Part shown: piece after piece, positions 37,178 to 49,979 of the stretch
Numbering within the stretch: the stretch's first letter is position 1
Layout: each line of letters starts with the position of its first letter
Assembly: GCA_029891385.1 (NCBI GenBank)
Contig: CM057228.1
Location: forward strand, 22,592,309-22,656,308
Length of the DNA stretch: 64,000 nucleotides
Reading direction: 5' to 3'
From: Erythroxylum novogranatense
Taxonomy: Eukaryota; Streptophyta; Magnoliopsida; Malpighiales; Erythroxylaceae
Notes under the pieces: generated by a model
The model's input: only the letters and a program-made list of their open reading frames with translations
What the model was told of the DNA's origin: nothing
Databases searched by the model: none
Program-made: the position numbers and the translations under genes

Positions 37178-40100
37178 TGTGGCGCCCTAATACCCCCTGG
37201 GAAGATACAGGGATGCCACGCAGACAACAGAACATACATACATACAAAATCGAGACAAAACCAAAACATATGAAACATTCATCATGCATTCTCAATAGCT
37301 CAAAGCATAAACAATTCAAAGCAAACATACATCATAATACACTGAGCTTAACACAACTTGCTCCAAACCGGAACCAGCCTAAATTAAGGTTATTACAAAC
37401 CTTCAAATAAATCCAAAGTCATATACATCAAAGTCAAACCAAAAACAAACTCCAAAAAAATACAATTTTAACAAAACAAGACTCAAACTCCATTGATCAT
37501 TGCGGTTGACTCGTCCCAGTCCTTATGTCCTTCTCTCTAAGCTTACACGGGACAAACCCACCGTGCTAAACATATAGCTTAGTAAGTAAAAACTAATATA
37601 TGCATAAACTGACAACTAATTATACACAATCTTGATATATCAGAAGCATGCATTAATAGTTTATCGGAAGAACAATTCAAACATATTATATTGGATCTCA
37701 GATACATTGTACAGAAAACAGAACTGAGTCTCAAAAGAGGGTATAAACCCTTCATAATTAGAGCACAATTTCTTTGTTTATATCAGAGTCAGACAGAAAT
37801 CAAAATACAAAATCATATGACGGTTAAATCTATTTACAGAAGCGGGTAACAGGACTTATACAGGAGATACCATGGTTGGTATCAGCAGGAGAGACATATG
37901 TCTCAATATTAAGAGACACCAAAATGTCAATACAGGAGATACCGAAGTATCAATACAGGAGACATCGAGGTGTCAATAACAGGAGCAGCTACGGACCCTT
38001 CTAGGAATGCCTATTTATCCACGATTAGGAATTGACAATTTTAAAACCAAACATATTCATTTCATGTTCAACATAATTATCCAATCTTTGCTTTCATGCC
38101 AAAATTCAAACATATCAATCTGACAGCTTTGCAAATCATTCAATGAATTAAATTCAAACAACAAACAAACAATCAAAGCAGAAATATCTAAAATTTCTCA
38201 CTAGATTTCTTACTGAATTACTCACAATTATTCAACAAGACTTACTTACAGATAAGACCATCTAAATTACTTACAAAATTACCGTCTAAAATTACTTACA
38301 AAAACTCCCTAATTGCCTATTTCCTTGACGTCCCAGTAATATCTGGAATCGGTCGCTCGATGGGTTCCTCTATAGCATTTAATACAAGCACATATCACTA
38401 TTGTGCACAATTATAAATTCAATTATGCACATTCATGTATACTGAATATGTATAATGCATATTCATGACAAATTCTGGGTTTCTTATCCTTAATCTTGTT
38501 ACATTATCAATTAAGAGAAACCATACTAAATTTCTCAATCTACATTTATTTCACAACCAACTTTTGAGTCTACTTTGCTCAATTATTCTCATCAGGTAGG
38601 TAAGGTAATTAGGTAATACTTCCTTCTAGGAAATTTTTCCTCTTTGTCTTAGGTTTCCAATGACACAAAGTTCATCCAATTTGGTTTAGTACACTGAATG
38701 TTATACTCAAAAGATTTTAGATTGTTCTTATGCTTCAGCATAATTCTTATCTCAACTTCTAATCAGATTATGAAATTCTTAGAGTCAGATTTAGAATTTA
38801 ATATCTTCAGAAAATTTGTATCCTTATGTCTTTAGTTTACTCCAAATCAAAAATCACTCTATTCAGATAACTACAGAGAAAATTATGCCTAAAATACCAA
38901 AGTATGTTCAAGTTGTCAGGAAACTTCACCACAGCGAACTTTCCAGAGAGCAAAATTCTTCAAAATTTTCCTAAAAGTTTGCCACGGCCAACTCTTGCAA
39001 ACTTTCACAAAAATGAAATCCTTCAAATTGGTTGTGGCGAGCTAAGGAGAGTTGGTCGTGGCGAACTTTACTGCATTTTATTCATCTTCTTCTTTCATGT
39101 TTTCCCAGATTTTCTCACTTCCATCTTATTCAATGAAGACACATCACACTTAAACCAATTCTTCTACTTTCATTTCAGCTCATCACAACTCCTACAACTC
39201 AAAACTCAATAATAAAAAATTAAGCTTCAAAATCGAATATGGAATATGTTTTTCTCTCTCTACTGCGACATTCATTTTCATTAACACCCATTCATCACAA
39301 CCACTCAACTCACCCAAAACTTTTCTACTTCACTAAGTTTCTCTTTAAGCTATATGTAATCGGTATTACACCTCCACCTTTCCCTTGTACAATATTATCA
39401 ACTCATCTCATCATCACTTTCACTGAAACCATTCAATTTATATAACTCATACATGTGTTTATTCTCAACACATAAGACATCATCCAACTCATGCATGTAC
39501 TTATTTCCAATATAAATCATTAGAATCATTCATAAAACTCGGAAAGTTAAAATTTTACTAACCTTGTTTTCAGAAAATCACTATGGTTTCGGTGATGGTT
39601 GAGGAGCAAGACTAGAGAGAGAGAAATAAACTAACAGCTGGACCAAATTCTTTGTGTTGTAAGGTACAATACTGATGTAGGAATCCAAAAACTAGCGTTT
39701 CGGTGAAGAAGATTCAGTGATTTTTCAAAGAATACCAACATAACCCGAAGAACAACAAGGCTTTTGTGATTTTTTTCCTCTCTAGCACAAGTACTCACGT
39801 GTGTTATTACCACGTGTATGGTTTCTAAACTGACACATGGCTTATTGTATAAGTGTCATTTGTCATGCACATAGAAGTGCTTCATGTCATTAAGCCATCG
39901 GTATATTTTTCCTAATATCCAAAATTTTCAAAAAAAATCCTAAAATTTTCAAAAATTCCAAAGTAATACCAATAATCTCCAAATAAATTTTCATCACTAA
40001 TAAACCCTAATTCTCATCTTAATCAGAAATTTTAAAACCAATTGTACCCGGAAATGTTAATGAATGCATGTATAAATATTGATATGAGTCCAAAAATGCA

Positions 40101-40189
40101 TATGCACAAATAAACAAAAACTCAATTATGCAAAGCATACTATGCATTGAAATTCCTTAATATTCTAACCCCTAATATGGGGCGTTACA
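37178..40189 (-). mobile_element. Solo LTR III (3,012 bp), inserted in the copia element
   Basis: It begins TGTGGCGCCCTAATACCCC and ends ATATGGGGCGTTACA, flanked by the perfect duplication TAGCT (37173-37177 and 40190-40194). Termini differ from LTRs I and II, so it is another family. Its inner layout (core block with donor-like GTAAGTAAT at 38,299-38,291, then hairpin array) follows the same order in reverse sense. No coding domains were found. Confidence 0.87.
37866..37974 (-). repeat. Tandem mini-hairpin array of solo LTR III
   Basis: Five hairpins start at 37,866, 37,891, 37,915, 37,938 and 37,961: GATACC-ATGGTT-GGTATC, GAGACATATGTCTC (perfect palindrome), GACA-CCAAAA-TGTC, GATAC-CGAA-GTATC, and GACATC-GA-GGTGTC with one wobble. 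Units are 23-25 bp apart and mostly introduced by CAGGA. Stem sequences alternate between units while pairing is kept. No outer stem like that of I and II was seen. Confidence 0.85.
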
Positions 40190-40194
40190 TAGCT

Positions 40195-41756
40195 AACATG
40201 GCCTAATCTTATATCCCACAGATCAGTTGTCTCATTCTTCCTTGTCTTGTCTACATAGGTTGTTTAGGTGCTCATTACATAAATGGATTCAAGCACTTTT
40301 CCTTCCATAATCGGTTTGCTTATAGGTATTATGCTTTGGTGCACCTTGTCATCATCTGGACTGAACACCATATAATTCCCTAAATTTTTTAGTTGTGTAA
40401 TTGAGAGGAGATTTTTCTTCATACAAGATATATGATACACCTTTGAAGTTGTAATGGGTGTGAGTTGAATCGAGGATTGACCATTATATTGCCAGTGTGA
40501 GAAATTTGCAATTTTGAGTTATTTGTAGTTACTACAATGTCACTCCCTTTGGACTCCGTCAAGTTTGACAACTTGTCTTTATCTCCAATCATATGATTGG
40601 AACATCCAAAATCAATTATCCAAACATTTTTGTGATCAACTGTGCTGCAAATGGTAGTAATGAGATTCATTTCCTCTTGACATGTGACTCCCACATTATC
40701 TACTTCTTCTTCAAGTGCAAAAGAAGCTTGCAAATCTCATTTTGCTTCACTGCCATTTTAAGTTGCTTCAATCGTGTTGCTTTTGACATTCTTGGACCAA
40801 CAGTCATAAGCAAAGTGACTTTCTTGCCATAGTTATAACAGTCATCATTTCGTCGATGATTCTTCGTGTCTCCCCTATTGTTGTTATGTTGGTCATGTCT
40901 TGTTCCCCTTTATTGAAAACTTCTTTCTTAATGACCTCTTCACGTCCTCCTTGCTTTTTCTTCTTTTCTTTAGCATTCTTGGCCTTCAAATTCTTGCCTC
41001 GAAAATTCTTGATGTTGCTGAAAGTGCTTTCTCTTCATCTTTAATTATGACCTAAACATTTATCTAACTAGTGTTTCTTGATTGACCAGCAGACTTTCCA
41101 ACTCTTGCAAAGTTGGTTCTTGAGCCCATCCATATGTAATAGTAAAAAATAACATTATATTATGGACATAGGCCATGGATGATAATTCTCCTCATTCTCG
41201 TTGTTGTGATTGCATTTTCTGGATCTAATTTTGAGATCTCAGAGCAGACTACCTTGACTTTGACTTTGCTATAGTACTAACTAATCGTCATATCTCCCTG
41301 TGAGAGTATTCTGAGCTCATTCTCCAGTCATTGAAGCTTTGCTCATTCATCTTCGCAAACAATGTCACTAAGGCATCTCAATCTTCCACTGGTGTTTTGG
41401 TATCTATTATGTGATGTAGGATATCATCCTCAACTGTCACCGAGAGTGTATATACAACCTTACCACATTAGATCTTGTATTTTCTGAGTTCCTCTGGATC
41501 AATTGGCAGAGTAGTCACATAACCACAAACAACACTCCACAAATTTGGCCCAAGTAAACAAAACTATATATGAGTGCTCCAATTGTTGTAATTATTGTGA
41601 TTGAGCTTCTCAATCGAACTAGATGAACTGGCTAGATCTGCCATAGTGACTTAATAATAATAATCAAGTAACCCTTGTCCTTAACAACAACTTCACAATC
41701 CTAAATTGTGTACTTTAAATCACTAATTCCAACATAATCAACACTTTGATAACACT
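40195..41756 (-). pseudogene. Copia gag/protease remnant
   Basis: Minus-strand 40,733-40,419 has VWIIDFGCSNHMIGD, the copia protease site with DSG changed to DFG. Upstream near 40,850-40,800, CYNYGKK resembles the gag zinc knuckle but then loses frame. The rest of gag, to the 5' LTR at 41,757, is degenerate. A weak primer-binding-like TGTTATCAAAG follows the LTR. Confidence 0.75.
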
Positions 41757-42193
41757 TGTTGGTCTTTTGGACAAAGTTTCGATAACAGAAAATACTAATA
41801 AAACACACTTTTATTAATAAGTGTTTCACTCAAAAAGAAAGTAGTAAAATAGTGATCATTTATGATGTACAAGATCCATCAAAATGGTAAGTAGAGAGCA
41901 TACTTTAGATCATGCAAATACTACTAATTTTATACAATAAGATACAAATACACTCACAATAATCAAGCTAGAACTCTTCTAGCTATCACTTGAACTCTTT
42001 ACACTTGAGTTCTCACTTCTTACTTGATATCAGTAACAAGCTAAACACACCTATTTATAGTTGAAGAATTCTTGAATATGTGGTCAAATTTTGATCAATA
42101 TTAGACCACACATTTGTTTGGTTCTTATTAAGCCAAGTATCCTAATTCTCCACCACATAATTTTATTATGAATAAATTTTGTTTACTTTAACA
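41757..42193 (-). repeat. 5' LTR of the minus-strand copia element
   Basis: It starts TGTTGGTCTTTTGG and ends CTTTAACA on the plus strand. It is a direct repeat of 33,996-34,431 with scattered substitutions, meaning an older insertion. Confidence 0.88.
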
Positions 42194-42914
42194 ACAATTT
42201 TAAGTAAAAATAGGTTACCGAATTCATCTATTAGATTGTTTTAATAAAACTTTGATGTATAATTTTTACTATTTAGATACTAATTTGTCAAATACTTATG
42301 TGTTATGTCATATCATCAACATTAACTAAAAGACTAACAGAGATTTTGTGTCAAATTAAAAGTTTTAACATTTTATATTGTCACTTTTAGTAGTTCTAAC
42401 TAGTAGTGTAAAATCAAATAAAAGTTTAAATTCTAAATGTAATTTACCCATTTATAATTATAGTTTATTTTACTAATTTTATATAATATTTATTTTAACT
42501 TATATATATTTATTATATGCTTATAATTTCTATATATAATAATTAATTGATTATTCAAGATATAATAATAAGTTTAAATGATTTCAATTTTGTTTTTATT
42601 TTAAAATCATATTATTCTTTATTATACTCTTACATATTATTATTTATTTGTTTTGATGTCTTATCATACCGAAATAAATATTATTAACTTAACTTCTTCA
42701 TTAACAAATGTAAAAATTTAAAATATTCTTTCTAGCTATTTTAAGCTTATATTGAAATTATCATGTCGAATCTAGTTTAATTTAATTTAATCAGTTCAAC
42801 GTTACAATTTTATAATTTTGGTTCAATCTTTTGATTTGGTTTTCTAAACATTAGTTTATAGATAACGATAAACTTGAAAATAAAGCTTAGGAAATCATTT
42901 GAGTATTGTATCAT
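42194..42914. other. AT-rich spacer
   Basis: Nothing recognisable was seen. Confidence 0.6.
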
Positions 42915-43210
42915 TATTAGACCAAGTGAAGTTTTAATCCACAATTTTGATGACAATAAAATATGTTACAAATAATTTTTTATCCTTGACGATACTAGTA
43001 AGTTAACAAGTGAAACACCAAGTTCAACATAAGAGTGAAACGAGTAAAGAAATTAATTGAATTAATTGAGAAATTAAAGGATAAAAATATGAGAAAAGTG
43101 GATCATACATGCAATTCAAGTAAAGAATCAAGAACAAGAAGATGAAGCACGAATGTAATTTAAGTGAAGATTTAAGAACAAAGAAGAATCAAGTATATTA
43201 CATCTTAAGT
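42915..43210 (+). repeat. Dispersed repeat copy R1 (LTR-like fragment)
   Basis: It shares a series of short blocks in the same order with 46,060-46,340: ACCAAGTGA.TTTTAATCCA, TAGTAAGT, CATGCAATTCAAGT and AAGAACAA. The start resembles the beginning of the SIRE-like LTR at 47,776. It is probably a decayed LTR. Confidence 0.6.
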
Positions 43211-43489
43211 AAATTAAAATAGTCTTTCTTGTAACCTTATCTTGGTTATTTTAATGAACTAAGGAATCAATCATTGCATGATTTTTTGTTTATAAATCAT
43301 AATGCATAGATCATCACATAACTAATAGAAAACATATTTTGAACTTTAATGAAAACCTTTTGATTTTTAACAAACTTTTGGAGAATTTTTGAACTAGTTT
43401 TAAATCAAGGATAGTTAAAAAAAATATTTGTTTTGATCTTTGAAAACTTAAGAAGTTTGATCGACTAGTAGTACTGCTATCGCCTACAA

Positions 43490-44950
43490 CCAAATTCAAA
43501 AAGAAACTAACTTCCGTTAATACAAATTAATGTAGTAGTAGTAAGTGGATATTGCTCCCACGAGAAATTTTTAATAGTAAAGGTTAGCAAGTTTAAAACT
43601 AAAACAAAGTAACAAAAATGGGGGGTTGTTTTCAATTCACAAAATTTAAGAAATAGATAATAAAATTTTGAATTTAACAAAAGTGATTGGATCTGAAAAT
43701 TTAAGGGAAAAACCTTGATTTCGAGTCACTGATGTTATTACGTTAAAATGGATCGTCGATATAAAGTTTCAATCATTAATAAACATTCATTGGGGGGTTT
43801 CTCTTAAGTGTAAATGACTAGAAACGTGTATCCTAACATTCTTATTAAACAACAACCTAGATATGATCGTAGGTTTAATTGAATAATAGCTTTAAGAATC
43901 AAGAAACTAATGAGTAAGATAATACATGTACGACATGCAATTAATCAAGTGAATAGCTTCTTAAAATTTTCAACTCTAATATAAAGAAGGTAATCCTAAT
44001 TGCTACTTGCGATTAACAAAACTGAACGTCATATTTTATTAATCTAGCTATTGAACGAATCAATCCCTAATTACGCACCTAGATATCAATCAATCCAATT
44101 AGAAAAAGTAATTCAGAAGATAATATTACTCAATATTCATTAATAAACAAACTTTATTTAAACATCTCACACATAATAGGTGATACCAAGGTTCCCCTCA
44201 ACCAAGAAAATAAGTTTAGCTATTCATAACGAAAGTAGAAATCAAAGAAATAACAAAACACATAGTCTCCATACCTGGTCTTTCCCTAAAAAATACGAAA
44301 ATTCCTTCAAAAAAAGTGCAAAAATCGAGAAACAACAGTGGCTGCCCACAAAAACAAAAGAAGAAGTGCAGAAACGTAAACTCTATCCCTAAGTTACTGC
44401 TAAAAAGAACAAAAGAAGAATACAAAAAAATGTCAAAACTACTCCTAAACTATGCTGCCGAAAACTAGAAGAAAAGAATGCAAAAACTAAAACTAATCCT
44501 ATGGAAATTCTGTAGAAAACTATCCTACACTAAAGGCTAACGTGAACAATCATGATTTTTCCTTTTTAATGCCTCCCGATCTCTTCCTTTTTCATTCTAT
44601 CTTGCAAATCACATTTTTCACATGTTTAAATTATGAATCTCCATCAATCTAATCTTAAAAGATTATGAAAATCTCAAAATAATCAAATTCAGATTTTGAA
44701 AGCAGATCTGGAAATTAATTTCATCCTTGCACGTGCTCATGCTTAGTGACTAAATCGTTGCTAGACTTGAAATTTTGGATTTTCTTCATTTATTTTTCAT
44801 CTTTTTTATTCAATTTCATCTCTAAGGTGTTGAAAATCATTTGTAAACAATTATAAAACAATTCTATTAATTTTAAATAATAATTTCAACACATTAAAGA
44901 TAATTAAGTACAAAATAAGAGCAAATTGATAACTTAACAACTAGTGTTAG
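43490..44950. other. Unclassified repeat-like region
   Basis: No coding potential was recognised. The style (GGGGGGTT blocks and long A-rich and pyrimidine-rich tracts) resembles the non-coding part of plant LTR elements, but no termini were found. Confidence 0.3.
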
Positions 44951-45854
44951 GATTTTGGATACATTGATAATCAATGTCTTTTGAAAATATGAAATGTAAG
45001 TTTATAACCAAATTGGTTGATCAATACAGTATATTAGTATACCAATGTACTAGAATAATAAATCAATGCTACTAGTACTAGTTATTATAAAGTCTAATTT
45101 TTATTTCTCTACAAATCACACAAGGGGAGCTTGTAATCTCCACACATCCAAAAGAGAGCATTGTATCACTCATCATTTATTAAGACCTAAAAATACATAT
45201 ATAAGTCATACTTTTATAGGTCTTTCTCACATACTTTTTTTATTCCCATCATATGCGATATTATTTTGTAGTGATTTTAAACATATCTACAAAATTTGTT
45301 CTTTGAAATAATGCTTGTTAAATAAATCACAAAGATATGGGTTGAAAAAGTTTAATAACTAATCCTTAAAGACTTAAGTTTGTATGGGTATCTAGAAAAA
45401 ATTAACCTTTTTTGCCTTATGGGCCAATACTAAGTGGCATCCAATGATTATCAATAATTAGGATTACCTCCATGAATATTAAAAGAGAAACACCAATGGT
45501 ATCTTTAATAATTAATTTCAAAAGAAATCATCAAGATTCCTAATATGTTCCAAGTAAGAAAATTGGATTAAATATCAATTGTTAAACCAAGTGAGAAAGA
45601 AAAGGATACAACTATTAATGATATATAAAAGAAAGTAATCACTTACTTGCTTGACAATGTTTAAGATTGTTTTTAGCAAGCATATTTAGAGGAGAGAACA
45701 TTATTACATATACCAAGGGGAGAAAGATAGATTAAGCTCAAATTTTGGTACATAAGAATTAAAAAATTATCTTAATTTTATAATTGTTTTGAATGTAGTC
45801 TTTGCACATATGATAGAATTTTTGAAAATGGGAGATGAAAGTTATTTATTTTAT

Positions 45855-45858
<4 letters not shown>

Positions 45859-45885
<27 letters not shown>
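45859..45885. repeat. (TA)n microsatellite
   Basis: Uninterrupted TA dinucleotide run. Confidence 0.95.
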
Positions 45886-45888
<3 letters not shown>

Positions 45889-46059
45889 CCTTTAATATTG
45901 ATAAAAGGGGAAAGAATAGTTCTATTAAAACTCAATGATTCATGATGCAAGGATTAAGAGGAACAAGAATTACTTGTTGTTTTAAGATAGACTTGACGTC
46001 ATATTATTTATTTTTCTTAATATTATTAAATATTTTGTTATCACATAAAATGGAGAGAT

Positions 46060-46340
46060 TATTGCACCAAGTGAGATTTTAATCCATAGTTTTGATAATC
46101 ATAAAACATGTTATTACTATTATTTTATCATTAATGATATTAGTAAGTCAATATGTGAAAGATAATGTTCAATGAAACAGTAAAGTAAGAAAAAGAGTCA
46201 GTTGAATCAATTGAGCAATCAACTGATGAAAAAATGAGCAATTAGTTGATGAAAAAATGAGCAAAGTGAAACACATGCAATTCAAGTGGAACCAAGAACA
46301 AGGAAGAATCAAATACACGAAGACAATTGCAAAAGTTTTT
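46060..46340 (+). repeat. Dispersed repeat copy R2 (LTR-like fragment)
   Basis: Direct-orientation partner of 42,915-43,210, about 3.1 kb away. The two may be the LTRs of a vanished element or two separate fragments. Confidence 0.6.
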
Positions 46341-47147
46341 TTTATTTGTAACAAAGTAAGACAATTATAGAATTCTTCTTCACCCTTAACAAAGAAGATG
46401 TTATATAGAAGATTATTATTTACTTATCGAAAAAGAAGATAGTGAATTTTAAATGAAATTTGAGATAAACATAAACCAAAATTTTTTGGTCAAATTACTA
46501 TAAATTAAAAATTTTCACTTTCTTTACTATCTTTTATTATTCTTATGTTTATTTTATATGAATTTAACATAATAAATAGTGAATAAAATATTAATTAATT
46601 TTAAATAAAAGTTAAATACATTCACTACATCATTGTCTTGTATTTTTTAGAGGCCAACAATTATAAAGACGATATGGCCTCTATTCTTTACTTAAATTAT
46701 GTTTTTAGTATTCCATAATGATTCACCAATATGGTATTGCTTGTCTATCATTTGGTTCGTCTTATTACTCTCAAAAGAAGAAGGAATTGTTTTGAACTTG
46801 AAGATATATTATCTTGTTACTTAAGTAATTTATACCAATGAATTTGAGCTTAACTAATGCATAAACACCCTTTTCCGAAAAGGTTTAGTTTTGACCTTTA
46901 AGTGACCAATAAATTATGTAAATTCTTATATGTCAATGCTAACTTGAGTAAGTAAAGATTAATGCATACTTTTCCTTAGATTTAAATTCGTATTCACTCT
47001 GTTTATACTAAATATAAATGTTAAGATATTTGTATAATTGTCATGAGATTAAAGATTTGATAAACGTTAAGATCGCCAATGTATTGAATATTTGAAATGG
47101 TGTGTGTTAGCATAGATCTAATTTAATAAAAAAGATAAAAAAAAAAG
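46341..47147. other. AT-rich spacer
   Basis: No gene or repeat terminus was recognised before the copia LTR at 47,148. Confidence 0.6.
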
Positions 47148-47534
47148 TGTTGGGATAATGACCCAAGCCTTCAAGACTTCTACACTATGTAGATTCCTAC
47201 TTTGTGTAAGTTTTCTTTCCTTATTTGACATGTTTCAAATTCCTACTCTATGTAGAATTCCTACCCTAGGGTTATACTACCATATAAAGACCCCTTAGGG
47301 TCCTTTTGAAATATCATATTGGTGTACTCTTTATTAGTCCTAGGGTCTATGTGTGTAAGAGAGAAAATACTTGTAATTTTTCTCCTTGATATAGTGTATA
47401 TTTTAGGACTCTCTTCACCCCGTGGGTTTTTCTATCGACACTCGGGTTTCCCATGTAAAAGTCTTTGTGTGCTTCTATTGTTTTTCCTTATTTACTTGAT
47501 TAATTCCATTGCTTTCGTGACTACTAGCACAATA
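47148..47534 (+). repeat. 5' LTR of outer copia element
   Basis: It starts TGTTGGGATAATGACC and ends CACAATA (CA end mutated). The primer-binding site TGGTATCAGAGCAAGG follows at 47,538-47,553, complementary in type to initiator tRNA-Met. Confidence 0.9.
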
Positions 47535-47775
47535 ACTTGGTATCAGAGCAAGGTTCATTTCAGTCAATCAAGTCTTGTCGCCATGTCTTTTTCAACCAAA
47601 TTCGACATCGACAAGTTTGACAAAAAAATCAATTTTACTATTTGGAAGGTCCAGATGCAAGTTGTTCTCACACAACATGGATTGAAGAAAGCTTTTTTTG
47701 GCAAGACTAAGGAACCGGCCAATTTGTCAGATGAGGATTGAGAAGAGTTGGACAAAAAAGCCTTATCCATTATTT

Positions 47776-48241
47776 TGTTGGACCAATGGTGGTTAACAAA
47801 TTAAATCCCTTTATGTTTTGATAATAATAAAATATATAGAATTAGTTACTTAATTGTATTGAGCACTTGTTCTTTCATTTATATCTCATTTCTCTTACAT
47901 TTGAGTGACGAGTGAAAAGGTCACTTGTGAGGTAGGATTTGTGCCGGAAAACAAATCAGTTGTAAAGGTAGCTTGAGCCGGAAATCAATTGGTATTGTAA
48001 AAAGTTCACACTGAACTACAAAGTATGCAATAAAATGGTTTGCAAAATCCTAAGTGGGAGCTTAGGTAGAGGACGTAGGTCTTAGCACCGAACCTCTATA
48101 AAAACAGTGTTTGCTCTTCTTCCCTACTCTTTACATTTAGATTTGATTAAATTATTTTTGTGTAAATTAACTTCTGATTTTATTGTAGAAAATTACAAAA
48201 AGCTTAAAGATCTATTCAACCCCCCTTCTAGATCGCTTACA
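47776..48241 (+). repeat. 5' LTR of SIRE-like element, 607-bp deletion
   Basis: Its first about 75 bp and last about 390 bp match the 3' LTR closely. The middle 607 bp is missing, with a GTTA microhomology at the junction (near 47,845-47,850). Confidence 0.88.
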
Positions 48242-48269
48242 ATTGGTATCAGAGCAGAAGTATCCAGGG

Positions 48270-49975
48270 ATGGCACACAACAATCTAGCGGAAGAAGATA
48301 ACACTAATAATCGTCCTCCTTTGTTTAATGGTTCTAACTACTCTTCTTGGAAAAATCCTATGAAATATCACATTATAAGCGAGGGAGTAGAATACTGGAA
48401 GATTATCATTTTCAGTCCACAAGCTCCTTTGAAAGAAAATGGTGAGTTAAAAACGGAGATGGAGTACGACGACAATGATTGGAAGCAAGCTTACATCAAC
48501 GCGAAAGCTATGAAACTAATATATTGTGCTCTCACGGTTGAGGAAAGAAACCGAGTTAATTCTTGTACCAGTGCTAAAGAAATGTGGGAAAGACTTCGCA
48601 TCACCCATGAAGGAACTAATCAAGTTCGGGAAACAAAGATCAACATGCTTCTCCATGACTATGAAATATTTGTCATGAAGGAAGGTGAGTCTATTTTCAC
48701 TATGCTTGATCGTTTTGCAGAAATCATAAATGGATTAGGCAACCTTGGAAGCATATGACGGATAGCGAGAAGGTGAAGAAGATTCTTCGCTCACTATCGA
48801 AAGAATGGGACTCATAAGTCACAACTATTATGGAGTCCAAGGATCTCAATCATTTGGAATTCAACGCCTTGGTGGGATCACTCATCAACTATGAAATCAT
48901 TCTCAAATCAAGAGGAGGTAGAGGTAAGTCACAAAAGTCAATTGCTTTAAAAGCTAATGTTTCTTCTCTTGATGAAAGTGATAAAGAAATAGATGAAGAA
49001 GAGGAAGACGAAGAAATAGCAATGTATGTCAGAAATTTAAAAAAGTTCAAAGGACTACTCAAAAATAGGAGGAAAGAATTAAATGGTGATAGAAATGGAG
49101 AAAGAAAGAAGTTTGCCATGGAAAGAAGATCAGAGGGGTATGATGAAAAGAAAAGCAATGAAGAATGTTGGAAATGTAGAAAAAGGGGGCATCATGCTAG
49201 AGAATGCAAAAGCTCAACTTCCACTTCAAATTCCCAAAAAGGTGACAAATATGACAAAGGGAAAAAGAAAGCTAGCCTAGTAGCCACTTGGAGTGATGAT
49301 GAGGAAGCATACCAAAGCAATGATGAAAACATCTTAGCGCTTATGGCAAATAACTCCTCAACAAGTGATGATGAAGATGAGGTAACTTTCATTGATCAAG
49401 ATCTTAGAGATTCGTTTAATGCTTTACAAATCGATTTTGAAGAAGCTATTGAAATCAACAAAAAATTGAGAAAGAAAATAAGGGAATTGGTTGCTGAAAA
49501 TAGTGCTTTACATGAGACTATTGATGATTTAGATAGTCCTAAGGAAGATCATTCTGCATGTCTTGTTGAAAAGGAAAATCTTATTTGTGAGCTTGATAGA
49601 CTTAGAAAGGAATTTTCTTATGTGGTTGGAAAATTTGCTAATGGAAACGAAAAGTTTGAAAACTTGTTATCTTTGCAAAGATATTCAATTTCTAAACATG
49701 GATTAGGATATGATCCCTTTAATAGAGATTGTTCTTTGATTTCTAAATTCACTAAGGATGGAAAATTTACTCAATGTGCTAGATGCTTGAAAGATGGTCA
49801 TATAGAACTTGTATGCAAAAGTACTAGGAGATGTGTTAAGGTTAAGAAAATTTGGGTGTTAAAAGGCACAACTCCTCCTAATGTGGTTTATATGGCTAAT
49901 CAAAATGGACCCAAAATGGCTTGGGTACCTATAAGAAGAAAGGATGCTTCTATTGTAGGTACAAGCAAGGGATGA
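48270..49975 (+). pseudogene. SIRE-like gag, two disabling changes
   Basis: The start ATG at 48,270 opens MAHNNLAEEDNTNNRPPLFN. A frameshift near 48,750 and a stop at 48,817-48,819 break the frame, which is then open from 48,830 to 49,975. That part has the zinc knuckle CWKCRKRGHHARECKS (about 49,166-49,213), Lys/Glu-rich acidic tracts and a coiled-coil-like stretch (INKKLRKKIRELVAENSAL). A second Cys/His-like CARCLKDGHIELVC (about 49,775-49,816) follows. Gag packages the element RNA; this copy cannot make a full-length product. Confidence 0.85.
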
Positions 49976-49979
49976 AAAA

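Larger units (their letters stand above)
33996..42193 (-). mobile_element. Ty1/copia element on minus strand, split by solo LTR III
   Basis: It is bounded by two direct repeats of about 436 bp (33,996-34,431 and 41,757-42,193). Flanks ACATT and ACAAT differ by one base and are probably an aged target duplication. The order on the minus strand is the copia order: 5' LTR, gag zinc-knuckle remnant, protease, integrase, reverse transcriptase, 3' LTR. All frames are broken. Solo LTR III interrupts it between protease and integrase. Without that insert it is about 5.2 kb, a normal copia size. Confidence 0.88.

Noticed and set aside
44180..44392. Lys-rich 70-residue frame
   Set aside because: It comes from A-rich repeat-like sequence; no motif and no intron-joined partner.
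48889..49392. Ser/Leu-rich minus-strand frames opposite the SIRE-like gag
   Set aside because: Mirror of the Lys/Glu-rich gag coding strand.
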